This document shows, piece by piece, positions 34,934 to 44,587 of a stretch of 64,000 nt of DNA. Below the pieces are notes generated by a model that worked only from the letters and a program-made list of their open reading frames with translations, was not told the origin of the DNA and did no database searches. This DNA is from JACKIC01 sp964543795 (GTDB lineage Bacteria; Planctomycetota; UBA1135; UBA2386), in NCBI GenBank assembly GCA_964543795.1, contig CAZIZN010000030.1, forward strand, positions 1 through 64,000, written 5' to 3'. The position numbers and the translations under genes are program-made. Position 1 is the stretch's first letter; each line of letters opens with the position of its first letter.

Positions 34934-35988
34934 TGGCCAAGCGGCACGAGGATCGTGAGCCGGGACGCCGGTTCGTTCGCGGCGGCGCCGCCGGCGGCAA
35001 GAGCGGCCCGCGCAAGGAGCGCAAGGCAGGCTCCGGCAGCGGTGGCTCCGGCAGCCGTGGCACCAGCCGCAGTGGCGCCGGCAAGACCGGCGCCGGCAAG
35101 AGCGGCACCGGCAAGAGCGGTCCGCACCGGGCCGGCGCGCAGAAGCATGGGGCCGAGGAGCGCCGGCCTCGTCCGCCGCGGGCCGGGAGCAAGCGCCGCG
35201 CCGCGGGGCTGGTCGTCACGCCCGCCGTCGCGCCGGGCACGAAGACCGACGATCGCCTCGTCCGCCTCAACCACTTCCTGGCGATGAGCGGCATCTGCAG
35301 CCGCCGCGCCGCCGACGGCCTGATCGCCGGCGGCCGCGTCGAGGTCAACGGCGAACTGGTCCGCGAACTCGGTGTGCGGGTCGACCCCGAGCACGACGAC
35401 GTGCGCTTCGACGGCAACCGCGTGCAGCCCGAGCGGCCGGTCTACGTGCTCTTCAACAAACCGACCGGCGTCGTCTGCACGAACGCGCGCCACGAGCAGA
35501 AGAAGCGCGTGGTCGACTTCCTGCCGCAGGTGCGCGGCCGGCTCTTCACGGTCGGTCGGCTCGACCTCGACAGCGAGGGCCTGATCCTGCTCACCAACGA
35601 CGGTTCGTTCGCGCAGGAGATGACGCATCCGCGCTACGGCGTGCCCAAGGTCTACGCGGTGCTCGTGCGCGGCCGCGTCGAGGACGCCAAGCTGCAGAAG
35701 GCACGCACCGGCGTCTGGCTCGCGGAGGGTCCGACGGCCGGCATGCACGTCAAGATCGAGCGCGTCGGCAAGGACCGCACCTACCTCAAGGTGACCCTGC
35801 GCGAGGGCAGGAACCGCGAGATCCGGCGCGTGTTCGCCAAGCTCGGTCACCCGGTGATCTCGCTCAAGCGCGTCCGCATCGGCGAACTCACCCTGCACGG
35901 ACTCGGCGAGGCCGCCTGGCGCTTCGTGCAACCGCACGAGATCCAGCGCCTGCGCGAAATCGCCCGCGAGGAGCTCGAAACGAAGTGA
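34933..35988 (+). CDS. RsuA/RluB-type rRNA pseudouridine synthase with basic tail
   Basis: A 351-residue enzyme that isomerises uridine in rRNA. The first 105 residues are a low-complexity Gly/Ser/Lys/Arg extension, made partly of GAGKSGTGKSG units. Then an S4 RNA-binding domain (RLNHFLAMSGICSRRAADGLI, about 111-160) and the catalytic domain follow, with the nucleophile Asp in GRLDLDSEGLILLTNDG. GRNREIRRVFAKLGHPV is the late RsuA/RluB/RluE/RluF motif. The basic tail probably adds RNA affinity. The specific uridine cannot be assigned; RluB is most similar in outline. Confidence 0.92.
   Translation: MAKRHEDREPGRRFVRGGAAGGKSGPRKERKAGSGSGGSGSRGTSRSGAGKTGAGKSGTGKSGPHRAGAQKHGAEERRPRPPRAGSKRRAAGLVVTPAVAPGTKTDDRLVRLNHFLAMSGICSRRAADGLIAGGRVEVNGELVRELGVRVDPEHDDVRFDGNRVQPERPVYVLFNKPTGVVCTNARHEQKKRVVDFLPQVRGRLFTVGRLDLDSEGLILLTNDGSFAQEMTHPRYGVPKVYAVLVRGRVEDAKLQKARTGVWLAEGPTAGMHVKIERVGKDRTYLKVTLREGRNREIRRVFAKLGHPVISLKRVRIGELTLHGLGEAAWRFVQPHEIQRLREIAREELETK
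35080..35125 (+). repeat. Short in-frame repeats in the basic tail of the pseudouridine synthase
   Basis: About three 15-nt units of the form GGCAAGAcCGGCgCC encode the G-K-(S/T)-G-(A/T) motif. They are probably a slippage-grown, length-variable segment. Confidence 0.55.
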
Positions 35989-37376
35989 AGAAGCAACCCA
36001 GCAAGCAGGCGGTGATGTTGCCCGACGTCGAGACGGTCGAGCTGACCAACGGATTCCGGGCGTTGCTCGTCGAGCGCGGCCCGCTGCCGGTGGTCGCCTC
36101 CATCCTCTGGTATCGCGTCGGCGCGCGCGACGAGCGCACCGGCGAGACCGGCGTGTCGCACTTCCTCGAACACATGATGTTCAAGGGCACCGATCGGTTC
36201 CCGAAGGGGCACATCGATCTGCTGACCAGCAAGATGGGGGGCAGCAACAACGCCTTCACCGACAGCGACAGCACCGCCTACTACTTCGCGCTGGCCGCCG
36301 ACCGCTGGGAGACCGCGCTGGAGATCGAGGCGAGCCGCATGCGCGGCTGCCTGCTCGATCCGCAAGAGTTCGCCAGCGAGAAGAACGTCGTGCTCGAGGA
36401 GCTGGCGATGGGCGAGGACGATCCGTGGCGCCCGCTCTACCAGGCGACCGAGGCGCTGATGTTCCAGGTGCACCCGTACCACCACCCGGTGATCGGCTAC
36501 CGCCAGGACCTCGAGCGCCTCTCGGCGCAGCAGATGCGCGACTACTATCACCGCCACTACGGGCCCAACCGCGCGTTCCTCGTGGTCGTGGGCGCCATCG
36601 ACCGGCAGCGCACCGCGGCGCGCATCCGCGAGCTGTTCGGCGGCATGGAGCGCGTCGTCGACCGACTCGATCCGATCCAGGAGCCGCCGCAGCAGGGTGA
36701 GCGGCGCGCCGAGCTGCGCACGCCGCACTCGGTGACGCGGCTCTGCCTCGGCTTCCCGACCTGCCGCATGGGCCATCGCGACGACTACGCGCTCGACGTG
36801 CTCGCGCACGACCTCGGCAACAGCAAGAACAGCCGCCTCTACAAGCGCCTCGTGCTGAAGGACGAACTGCTCACCGACGTCAGCGTGATGAACGAGACGC
36901 GGCAGGACCCGGGCGGTCTGTTCGTGCTCTGCGAATTGCGGGACGGCGCCGATCCGGCGCGCGTCGAGGCGGCGATCCGCGACGAGATCGAGGCCCAGCG
37001 CGACAAGGGCGTCGCGAAGAAGGACCTCGACCGCATCCGGACGCAGATCCGCGCCTCGTTCCTGTTCCAGGACGAAGCCGTGCTCGACCTCGCGATGAAG
37101 CTCGCGCGGTTCGAGGCCGGCACTCCCGACGGCTATCGCACCCTGGCCAGCGTGCTGCCGACCTACGACTCGCTGACGCAGAAGGAACTCGCCGAGGTCA
37201 GCGCGCGCTACCTCGACTTCCGCCGCGCGGCCGTCGTCTGGGCGCTGCCCGCCGCCAAACCGGTCGCCGGCGAAGCGCGGGGGCGCGGCAGGGCCGGGGA
37301 CGAGAAGGCACGCGGCAAGAAGCCCCGCGGCAAGAAGGCACGCGGCAAGAAGACCGGCAGGGGGCGGAGCAAGTGA
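35985..37376 (+). CDS. M16 zinc metallopeptidase, catalytic subunit
   Basis: A 463-residue pitrilysin-family peptidase. The inverted zinc motif HFLEH (59-63) and the downstream Glu in EKNVVLEEL are intact. The rest follows bacterial processing-peptidase-like subunits. The last 45 residues are very basic and built of RGKK units. The GTG start at 35985 overlaps the preceding stop by GTGA. No signal peptide is visible, so it is probably cytoplasmic. It pairs with the next gene, which lacks the zinc motif. Confidence 0.92.
   Translation: MKKQPSKQAVMLPDVETVELTNGFRALLVERGPLPVVASILWYRVGARDERTGETGVSHFLEHMMFKGTDRFPKGHIDLLTSKMGGSNNAFTDSDSTAYYFALAADRWETALEIEASRMRGCLLDPQEFASEKNVVLEELAMGEDDPWRPLYQATEALMFQVHPYHHPVIGYRQDLERLSAQQMRDYYHRHYGPNRAFLVVVGAIDRQRTAARIRELFGGMERVVDRLDPIQEPPQQGERRAELRTPHSVTRLCLGFPTCRMGHRDDYALDVLAHDLGNSKNSRLYKRLVLKDELLTDVSVMNETRQDPGGLFVLCELRDGADPARVEAAIRDEIEAQRDKGVAKKDLDRIRTQIRASFLFQDEAVLDLAMKLARFEAGTPDGYRTLASVLPTYDSLTQKELAEVSARYLDFRRAAVVWALPAAKPVAGEARGRGRAGDEKARGKKPRGKKARGKKTGRGRSK
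37308..37352 (+). repeat. Three 15-nt tandem repeats encoding the RGKK tail
   Basis: Copies at 37308-37322, 37323-37337 and 37338-37352. The first and third are identical (GCACGCGGCAAGAAG) and the middle one differs at two positions. They encode (A/P)RGKK and extend the basic C-terminus of the catalytic M16 protein. Confidence 0.75.
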
Positions 37377-38626
37377 TGGCCGCCGACATCCGCCTCGAGA
37401 TCGCCGAACGCAAGCTGCGCTCCGGCCTCACGCTGCTGGCCGTGCGCAATCCCGGCGTGCAGACCTGGGCTTGTGCCGTGTCGCTCGACGTCCTGCCGGG
37501 CGACGAACCCGCCGACCGCTGCGGGCTGGGCAACCTCGTGGGCGAGTGCCTCGACGAAGGCACGCGCCGCTACGACGCACTCGGCCTCGCGACGGCGGCC
37601 GAGAGTCTCGGTGCGACGCTCGACGGCAACCACCGCGGCGGCGTCGTGCTCTGTCCGGCCGAGCAGCAGCAGGGGGCGATCGCGCTGCTGCGCGAACTGG
37701 TGCTCGAACCCACGTTCCCGGGGCGCGAAGTGCGCCGGGTGCAGGCCGAGATCCTGACCGAACTGAAGACCGAGGAGGACGATCCGCGCGTGGTCGCCGC
37801 CCGGCGCTTCCGCCGCGAGATCTACGGCGACCATCCGCTCGGCCGGCCATCGAACGGCACCCCGGACTCGGTCGCGAAGCTGGGACCCCGGCACCTGCGC
37901 GACTTCCACGACACCTGGTTCTGCCCCGCCGGCGGCTACGTCGCGGCGGCAGGCCCCGACGATCCCGAGCGCGCCCTCGACCTGCTGGAGAAGACCTTCC
38001 GCGGCTTCCGCAAGAAGCAGCCGGTGCACCCGCCGATGCCGTTCGTCGAACTCGGCCACGAGAGCAGCGATGTGCACCTGGCGATGGCGCGCGAGCAGGT
38101 GCACGTCTACCTCGGCCACCTCGGCATCCGCCGCACCGATCCCGATTTCTACGTGCTGTCGGTCATGGACCACATCCTAGGCACGGGCCCGGGCTTCACC
38201 TCGCGCTGCAGCAAGAAGCTGCGCGACGAGCAGGGGCTCTGCTACGCGGTCAGCGCGGGCATCACGCCGAGTGCCGGCGAGGAGCCGGGCACGTTCACGG
38301 CCTACATCGGCACCTCGCCCGAGCACCGGCAGCGCGCCGTCGAAGGGTTCCTCGAGGAGATCCGCCGCATCCGCAGCGAGCCGCCCGCCGCCCAGGAGCT
38401 GCAGGACGTCAAGGACTACCTGACGGGCAGCTTCGTGTTCGCCCTCGAACGCAACAGCAACCTCGCGTCCTACGCGATCCGAGCCAAGCGGTTCGGCCTC
38501 GGCTTCGACTTCCTGCACCGCTACCCGTCGTTGATCCGCGCGATCACCCCCGAGCAGGTGTGCCAGGCCGCCGAACGCCATCTGCATCCCGACCGTCTCG
38601 TCGTCGTCAGCGCGGGGGCGAGCTGA
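37376..38626 (+). CDS. M16 family protein, non-catalytic subunit
   Basis: A 416-residue M16-fold protein. The position of the zinc motif reads NLVGECLDEG, so HxxEH is absent and it cannot bind the catalytic zinc. The later parts, such as LGRPSNGTPDSVAKLGPRHLRDFHD and the conserved CYAVSAGITPS segment, are as in the family. It is expected to form a heterodimer with the catalytic partner just upstream, as in mitochondrial processing peptidase and bacterial YmxG-like pairs. Its ATG at 37376 overlaps the upstream stop by one base; a GTG at 37373 would overlap by 4 nt. Confidence 0.9.
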   Translation: MAADIRLEIAERKLRSGLTLLAVRNPGVQTWACAVSLDVLPGDEPADRCGLGNLVGECLDEGTRRYDALGLATAAESLGATLDGNHRGGVVLCPAEQQQGAIALLRELVLEPTFPGREVRRVQAEILTELKTEEDDPRVVAARRFRREIYGDHPLGRPSNGTPDSVAKLGPRHLRDFHDTWFCPAGGYVAAAGPDDPERALDLLEKTFRGFRKKQPVHPPMPFVELGHESSDVHLAMAREQVHVYLGHLGIRRTDPDFYVLSVMDHILGTGPGFTSRCSKKLRDEQGLCYAVSAGITPSAGEEPGTFTAYIGTSPEHRQRAVEGFLEEIRRIRSEPPAAQELQDVKDYLTGSFVFALERNSNLASYAIRAKRFGLGFDFLHRYPSLIRAITPEQVCQAAERHLHPDRLVVVSAGAS

Positions 38627-38628
38627 GC

Positions 38629-39429
38629 ATGGCCCGCCGCGCCCCGTCGCTCGCCGAAGTCCTGGACATCCTGCACGAGATCGCGCCGCTCGAGCTGGCC
38701 TCCGAATGGGACAACACAGGGCTGCTGCTCGAGCCGCGGCAGCTTCGCGGCGGCGTCGCCCGCGCGCTGCTCACGATCGACCTGACGGAGGCCGTCGTGA
38801 CCGAGGCCGTCAAGATGCGTGCGGATCTCGTGGTCGCCTACCATCCGCCGATCTTCCAGCCGCAGAAGCGCCTGTGCCGCGCCGACGGCAGGCAGCGCGC
38901 GCTGCTCGCGGCGATCGCGGGCGGCGTCGCGGTCTACTCGCCGCACACCGCGCTCGACGCCGCGCCCGGCGGCATCGCGGAGTGGCTCGCCGAGGGCGTG
39001 CTCGGCGGCGCGGAGCCGGCGGACCTGCGGCCGATCGGCGAAGGCGAGTTCGGGCGCCTCGTCGAACTCGCGGCGCCGCTGCCGCTGCCGGCGATGGTGC
39101 GGCGGATCAAGCGCCGCCTCGGCGTGCGGCAGCTGCAGATCGCCCGCCCCGCTCGGCCCGCCGCCGCGGTCGCGACCGTCGCGGTCGCCGCCGGAGCCGG
39201 CGCGGGAGTGCTGCGCGGAGTGCGCGCCGACGTGTGGCTCACCGGCGAGTTGCCGCACCACGACGCGCTCGCGGCCGTCGCCGCCGGCACCACGGTGCTG
39301 CTCGCCGGCCACAGCAACACCGAACGCGGTTACCTGCGGGTGCTGCGCTCGCGGTTGGCGCGGGCGTTCGGCAAGGACGTGGCCGTGCAGGTCGCCAAGA
39401 GCGATCGCGATCCGTTCGCGGTCTGTTGA
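38629..39429 (+). CDS. Nif3-like dinuclear metal centre protein
   Basis: A 266-residue member of the NIF3/YbgI family, which forms hexameric rings with two metal ions per subunit. The conserved EWDNTGLLLEP start, the metal ligands in AYHPPIF and SPHTALDA, and the late AGHSNTERG are all present. The family is linked to GTP cyclohydrolase I type 2 naming, but its true reaction is not settled. It starts 2 nt after the M16 stop and closes the manA-rluB-M16-M16 group. Confidence 0.92.
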   Translation: MARRAPSLAEVLDILHEIAPLELASEWDNTGLLLEPRQLRGGVARALLTIDLTEAVVTEAVKMRADLVVAYHPPIFQPQKRLCRADGRQRALLAAIAGGVAVYSPHTALDAAPGGIAEWLAEGVLGGAEPADLRPIGEGEFGRLVELAAPLPLPAMVRRIKRRLGVRQLQIARPARPAAAVATVAVAAGAGAGVLRGVRADVWLTGELPHHDALAAVAAGTTVLLAGHSNTERGYLRVLRSRLARAFGKDVAVQVAKSDRDPFAVC

Positions 39430-39459
39430 GCCCCGGAGGGCCTGGATCGGGCCTGCCCC

Positions 39460-39577
39460 AGCCCGGCACGTGGCCCTGCACGGCCGCGGTGCCGGTGTCG
39501 GCGAAGCTGCGGAAGGAGCACAGGACGTCGCGCGGGTCGCGGATCAGGACCACGACGGCGGTGTCGTCACGGGTCGT
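39460..39577 (-). pseudogene. Possible sulfotransferase fragment
   Basis: Minus-strand reading gives RDDTAVVVLIRDPRDVLCSF, very like the phosphosulfate-binding strand and loop of sulfotransferases (VRDPRDVLVS). Only about 35 residues fit before the reading frame runs into sequence antisense to the Nif3 gene, and a TGA that is also the stop of the AI-2E gene lies directly upstream. If real it is a remnant. A chance match is possible. Confidence 0.25.
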
Positions 39578-40804
39578 TCACGTCTCCGCCGGTCTCTCCG
39601 CGGGCCGTCGGATGGCGTGACGGAACACGTAGTTGACGATGGGGATGCCCAGGATCAACCCCCACACCCCGAACAGCTTGCCGCCGATGGTCAGCACGAT
39701 CAGCACGAGCACCGGGTTCATGTGCATGTGGTGGCCGTAGATCTGCGGGTTCAGCACGTAGGTCTCGAGCGCGTGGATCACGGCGATCAGCAGGATCGCG
39801 AGCAACATCGACGACACGCCGCCCGACTGCAGCGCGAGCAGGCAGATCGGCGTCGAGCTGATCACCGTGCCGACGACCGGGATGAAGCTGAAGATGAAGA
39901 CGATCGCCGAGAGCACGAGCAGGTTCTCGAGCCCCATCATCCAGATGCCGATCGCGGTGAGGATCGTGTTGCAGACGGCGATGAACAGCTGCGCCTCGAG
40001 CGCCCGGCCGAGCACGCGCGCGAAGCCGGCGATGTTGTCGGCCACCTCGTTGTAGATGAAGCCGACGCGCGTGTTCGCGAGCCCCTGCACGCCGCGGCTC
40101 AGCTTGCGCAGGTCGAGCACGATCAGGAACGAGAACAGCAGCGAGAGCAGGAACGACGAGGCGTAGCCGAGCACCGACTGGCCGATCTCGAGCGGGTTCT
40201 TCGCCAGTGACTCGCCGATCCCCGCGACGAGGTCGCGAACGAGGTGCAGGTCCGGCGGCGGCTTCGTCGGCGTCGTGCGTTCGGCCTCGTCGCCGGCACC
40301 CGGGGCGACCGGCTGCACGCCGGTCGGCGTCGGCGGTTCCCGCCTGGGATCGTTGCCCAGCAGCACGGCGGCGTCCGGCATGCCCTGCTGGTGCCGGGCC
40401 AGACCGTCGTAGATCGAAGGCCAGTTGCGCAGGAACTTGTTGAGCTCGCCGTCGGCCTCGGCGACGTACTTGTCCTTGTTGCGCAGGAAGACGGCCGCCT
40501 GCTGTTGGACCTGGGGCACCAGCGTGAAGCCCGTGGCGAACAGGGTGCCCAGGAACACCAGGCCGACGATGACCACGCGCAGGGGGCGGCTGGCGATGCG
40601 GTGCCCGAGGCCGTCGACGCCGTGCGCCTGGATGTAGGCGAAGACGAACGTCAGGAAGATCAACAGGAAGAAGGGGCGCAGCAGGTAGAGCAGCGCGATC
40701 AGCAGCGCCCAGACGAACGTCCGGGTGGCGAGCGAGAAGATGCGATCCCAGGGCGGCGGAAGGGCTTTCTCCTGGTGCTCGTTGAGCTGCGGATCCGACG
40801 GCAT
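39578..40804 (-). CDS. AI-2E family transporter
   Basis: A 408-residue membrane protein from the ATG at 40804. It has about seven or eight hydrophobic helices with the family's layout: two at the N-terminus (FVWALLIALLYLLRPFFLL, then VVIVGLVFLG), a long soluble insertion of about 130 residues, and the C-terminal block with PVVGTVISSTPICLLAL and GIWGLILGIP-like GVWGLILGIPIVNYV. Members move autoinducer-2 or act as Na+/H+ antiporters. The soluble insertion has a Pro-rich part and is longer than common. Divergent from the FG-GAP gene at 40928. Confidence 0.88.
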   Translation of the reverse strand: MPSDPQLNEHQEKALPPPWDRIFSLATRTFVWALLIALLYLLRPFFLLIFLTFVFAYIQAHGVDGLGHRIASRPLRVVIVGLVFLGTLFATGFTLVPQVQQQAAVFLRNKDKYVAEADGELNKFLRNWPSIYDGLARHQQGMPDAAVLLGNDPRREPPTPTGVQPVAPGAGDEAERTTPTKPPPDLHLVRDLVAGIGESLAKNPLEIGQSVLGYASSFLLSLLFSFLIVLDLRKLSRGVQGLANTRVGFIYNEVADNIAGFARVLGRALEAQLFIAVCNTILTAIGIWMMGLENLLVLSAIVFIFSFIPVVGTVISSTPICLLALQSGGVSSMLLAILLIAVIHALETYVLNPQIYGHHMHMNPVLVLIVLTIGGKLFGVWGLILGIPIVNYVFRHAIRRPAERPAET

Positions 40805-40927
40805 GCTGCCCGCGACGCTACGCCGCACGCCGGGCACGCGCCAGCGACGAGGGAGAATGTGCGGCCGGCTCGGCGGTCGCGCGCTCGGCCGGTTTACCCG
40901 CCGCGGACACGCGGCGATGATCGCCGC

Positions 40928-43900
40928 ATGCGCACTGCGGTCGTCCTGCTCGTCGGTCTCGGGGCCTGTTCGAAGTCCGCACCCGCTCCGGTGCCCGCGA
41001 TCGAGTCGGCGCCGCTGCGCGAGCGTCCGGCGGTGGACGGGACGCGCTTCCTGCGGCTCGATCCGACGGCGACCGGCCTCGACTTCCGCAACGAGCTGCG
41101 GCGCGAGAACGCCGTCGCGTACGTCTATTCCGGGGCCGGCGTCGCGGTCGGCGACTACGACGGCGACGGACTGCCGGACGTCTACCTCGTGTCGCAGGAC
41201 GGCCCGAACAAGCTGTTCCGGCAGACCGCGCCGCTGCGGTTCCAGGACGTCACGGCGGCCGTCGGCGGCCTCGACGGCGGGGACGCGTGGGGCACCGCGG
41301 CGACCTTCGCCGACGTCGACGGCGACGGTGATCTCGACCTCTACGTCTGCAACCTGGAATCGCCGAACCTGCTCTACGTCAACCTGGGCGACGGCACGTT
41401 CCGCGAGGGAGCGGCCGCGTTCGCGATCGACGCGGTGGCGGCCTGCATGGGGGCCAGCTTCGCCGACTACGACAACGACGGCGACCTGGACCTCTACCTG
41501 CTGACGAACCGCGTGCTCGGCTCGCAGCTGCCGCCCGAGATCGTCGCCGAGGTCCGGCTGCCCGAGGACGTGCGCAAGACCAAGGCGCAGCTGTTCCCGC
41601 CGTACCCGAAGTTCGAGACCGGGGACGGTGGGGTCACCGTGCCCGAAGGTTACGAGGACTTCTACGCCGCGATCGGCGAGCGCGTGTTCGTCGCCGGTCA
41701 GCGCGACCGGCTGTTGCGCAACGACGGCGGACGTTTCGTCGACGTGAGCGGACCGGCCGGCATCCGCGACCAGGGCAACGGCCTGTCGGCGGTGTTCTGG
41801 GACTGCGACGACGACGGTTGGCTCGACCTCTACGTGGCCAACGACCTGCACTCGCCGGACCACTTCTACCGCAACCGAGGCGACGGCACGTTCGAGGACG
41901 TCACCAAGGACGCCCTGCCCTACACGACCTTCTTCTCGATGGGCAGCGACTTCGGCGACGTCGACGGCGACGGCCGCTTCGACCTCTGCGTCGCCGACAT
42001 GTCGAGCACGACGCACTACATGGGCAAGATGCTGATGGGGAACATGAACACCCATCGCTGGTTCCTCGAGAACGCCGAGCCGCGCCAGCACATGCGCAAC
42101 GCCCTGTTCGTGAACACCGGCACGGGCCGCTTCCTCGAGGCCGCCTACCTGTGCAACGTCGCCAGCACGGACTGGACCTGGACGGTGCTGCTGCGCGACC
42201 TCGACGAGGACTCCAGGCTCGACCTGTTCGCCACCAACGGCATCCCCGTGTTCGCCGAGGATCCCGACGTGGGCAGGCGCTTCAGCAGCCTCTGGGAGGA
42301 GGGCAAGCGGCAGCAGGCGCTCGATCTCTACCGGCACCTGCGCCGCATCGACGAACGCAACGTCGTGCGGGCCAACCGCGGCGACTGGCAGTTCGCCGAC
42401 GTCGGCGCCGAGTGGGGGCTCGACGAGCTCGGCGTTGGCCAGGGGGCGGTCGTCACCGATCTCGACGGCGACGGCGATCTCGACGTGATCGTCAACAACC
42501 AGAACCAGCCGGCGAGCCTGTTCGAGAACCGCACGGCGGGAACGCACCGCGCGCTCGTGCGACTGCGCGGCACGCTCTCGAACCGCCACGGCGTGGGCGC
42601 GCGCATCACGCTCGTCGCCGGCGGCGCGACGCAGACCCGCCTCATGATGCCGGCGCGCGGCTACATGAGCGCCGGCGATCCGGTGGAGCACTTCGGTCTC
42701 GGCCCGGCGACGCGGATCGAACGCCTCGAAGTGCGCTGGCCCAGCGGTCACGTGCAGCGCTTCGTGGACCTCGCCGCGGACCACGTGCACACGATCGGCG
42801 AGCCGGTGACGACGCCGCCGCCGCGGGCCGCCGCTGCCGCGCCCGAGCTGCCGCTGTTCGCCGCCGGCGAGCTGACCGGAGTCCGTCACGTCGAGGCGCC
42901 GTTCGACGACTTCGCCCTGCAGCCCCTGCTGCCGCACCAGCTGTCGAAGCAGGGGCCCGGGGTCGCCTGCGGCGACGTCGACGGCGACGGTCGCGACGAC
43001 CTGTTCGTCGGCGGTGCCGCGGGCAGCGCCGGCACGCTGCTGCTGGCGCGCGCCGACGGCACGTTCGCACCGCGGCCGGGGCCGTGGGTCGCCGAAGCGG
43101 CGGCGGAGGACCTGGGTGCCCTGTTCTTCGACGCCGACGCCGACGGCGATCTGGACCTCTACGTGGCCAGCGGCGGCGTCGAGGCGAAGCAGGGCGACGC
43201 GGCGCAGCGCGACCGTCTCTACCGCAACGACGGCGCCGGCGCGTTCGCGCCCGCCGCCGAGGCGCTGCCCGACGACCGCACGAGCAGCAGCTGCGTCGTC
43301 GCCGCCGACTACGACCGCGACGGCGATCTCGACCTGTTCGTCGGTGGCCGCGTCGTGCCCGGGCGCTATCCCGAGGCGCCGCCGAGCCGCATCCTGCGCA
43401 ACGACGCGGGCACGTTCCGCGACGTCACGGCGGACCTCGCACCCCAGTTGCGCGCGGCCGGCATGGTGTCGGCCGCGGTCTGGACCGACCTCGACGGCGA
43501 CGGCTGGCCGGACCTCGCCGTCGCGGCGCAGTGGCAGCCGCTGCGCGTGCACCGCAACGAGCGCGGCGAACGCCTCGTCGACGGCACGTCCGCGCTCGGC
43601 CTCGACACGGTGCGCGGCATCTGGAACGGCCTCGAAGCCGGCGACCTCGACGGCGACGGCGACATCGATCTCGTCGCCGCCAATCTCGGCCTCAACACGA
43701 AGTACAAGGCGAGCCAGGAGAGTCCACTGCAGCTGTTCGCGCGCGATTTCGACGGCAACGGCACGTTCGACGTCGTCGAGAGCAAGCGGCAGAAGGGCAC
43801 GGAGCTGCCGGTGCGCGGGCTGTCGTGCAGCAGCGAGGCGATGCCGTTCCTCGCCGAGAAGTTCCCGACCTACCACGCGTTCGCCAGTGCGACGCTCGCC

Positions 43901-44587
43901 GAGATCTACGGTCGCGAGACGCTCGCCGAGTGCCTCGAGGTGTCCGCGGACGAACTGCGCCACGTGGTCTTCGAGAACCGCGGCGAGCGGTTCGTCCGGC
44001 ATGCGCTGCCGCGGATCGCGCAGGTGTCGACGGGCTTCGGCATCGGGCTGCTCGATTTCGACCTGGACGGCGACCTCGACCTGGCGCTCGCGCAGAACTC
44101 GTTCTCGCCCGAGCCCGAGACCGGGCGCACGGCGGGCGGCTTGGGCGCGCTGCTCGAGAACCGCGGCGGCTTCGTGTTCGAGCCGGTGCCGGCGCGGCGT
44201 TCGGGGCTGGTGGCGCCCGACGACGGCAAGGCGGTCGCCGTGCTCGACCTCGACCGCGATGCCCGCCCCGACTTCCTCGTCGCGACCAACGACGGACCGG
44301 TGCGGATGTTCGCCGCGCGGGCCGACCGCCCCGGGCTCGCGGTGCGGTTGCGCGGCACCGCCGGCAACCCGACCGCGGTCGGCGCGTTCGTCGAACTCGT
44401 GCGGCCCGACGGCGTGCGCTGCGTGCGCGAGGTGAAGGCCGGCGGCGGCTACCTCGCGCAGGGCACCGCCACGGCGTTCTTCGGACCGGCACCGGCCGGC
44501 AGCCGCATCCGCGTGCGCTGGCCCGACGGGCGCGCGACCGAGCATGCCGTCGCGGCGGCGACGGGCTTGCTGGAGCTCGGCCCGTGA
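40928..44587 (+). CDS. Large FG-GAP/VCBS protein with two ASPIC/UnbV domains
   Basis: A 1219-residue lipoprotein-like protein; the N-terminus (VLLVGLGAC) gives a lipobox with Cys at about residue 14. Repeated calcium loops of the form DxDGDGxxD fill two blocks (about 50-540 and 680-1120). Each block ends with an ASPIC/UnbV domain (about 552-625 and 1145-1212), recognisable by GVGARITLVAGG with RLEVRWPSG, and AVGAFVELVRPDG with RIRVRWPDG. The protein is therefore a tandem duplication of a CRTAC1-like unit. It probably sits on the outer cell surface. The next gene overlaps its stop by GTGA. Confidence 0.92.
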   Translation: MRTAVVLLVGLGACSKSAPAPVPAIESAPLRERPAVDGTRFLRLDPTATGLDFRNELRRENAVAYVYSGAGVAVGDYDGDGLPDVYLVSQDGPNKLFRQTAPLRFQDVTAAVGGLDGGDAWGTAATFADVDGDGDLDLYVCNLESPNLLYVNLGDGTFREGAAAFAIDAVAACMGASFADYDNDGDLDLYLLTNRVLGSQLPPEIVAEVRLPEDVRKTKAQLFPPYPKFETGDGGVTVPEGYEDFYAAIGERVFVAGQRDRLLRNDGGRFVDVSGPAGIRDQGNGLSAVFWDCDDDGWLDLYVANDLHSPDHFYRNRGDGTFEDVTKDALPYTTFFSMGSDFGDVDGDGRFDLCVADMSSTTHYMGKMLMGNMNTHRWFLENAEPRQHMRNALFVNTGTGRFLEAAYLCNVASTDWTWTVLLRDLDEDSRLDLFATNGIPVFAEDPDVGRRFSSLWEEGKRQQALDLYRHLRRIDERNVVRANRGDWQFADVGAEWGLDELGVGQGAVVTDLDGDGDLDVIVNNQNQPASLFENRTAGTHRALVRLRGTLSNRHGVGARITLVAGGATQTRLMMPARGYMSAGDPVEHFGLGPATRIERLEVRWPSGHVQRFVDLAADHVHTIGEPVTTPPPRAAAAAPELPLFAAGELTGVRHVEAPFDDFALQPLLPHQLSKQGPGVACGDVDGDGRDDLFVGGAAGSAGTLLLARADGTFAPRPGPWVAEAAAEDLGALFFDADADGDLDLYVASGGVEAKQGDAAQRDRLYRNDGAGAFAPAAEALPDDRTSSSCVVAADYDRDGDLDLFVGGRVVPGRYPEAPPSRILRNDAGTFRDVTADLAPQLRAAGMVSAAVWTDLDGDGWPDLAVAAQWQPLRVHRNERGERLVDGTSALGLDTVRGIWNGLEAGDLDGDGDIDLVAANLGLNTKYKASQESPLQLFARDFDGNGTFDVVESKRQKGTELPVRGLSCSSEAMPFLAEKFPTYHAFASATLAEIYGRETLAECLEVSADELRHVVFENRGERFVRHALPRIAQVSTGFGIGLLDFDLDGDLDLALAQNSFSPEPETGRTAGGLGALLENRGGFVFEPVPARRSGLVAPDDGKAVAVLDLDRDARPDFLVATNDGPVRMFAARADRPGLAVRLRGTAGNPTAVGAFVELVRPDGVRCVREVKAGGGYLAQGTATAFFGPAPAGSRIRVRWPDGRATEHAVAAATGLLELGP

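Noticed and set aside
40804..44545. Minus-strand extension of the AI-2E frame across the FG-GAP gene
   Set aside because: The real start with a proper N-terminus is at 40804. The upstream part is antisense to clear DGDG repeats.
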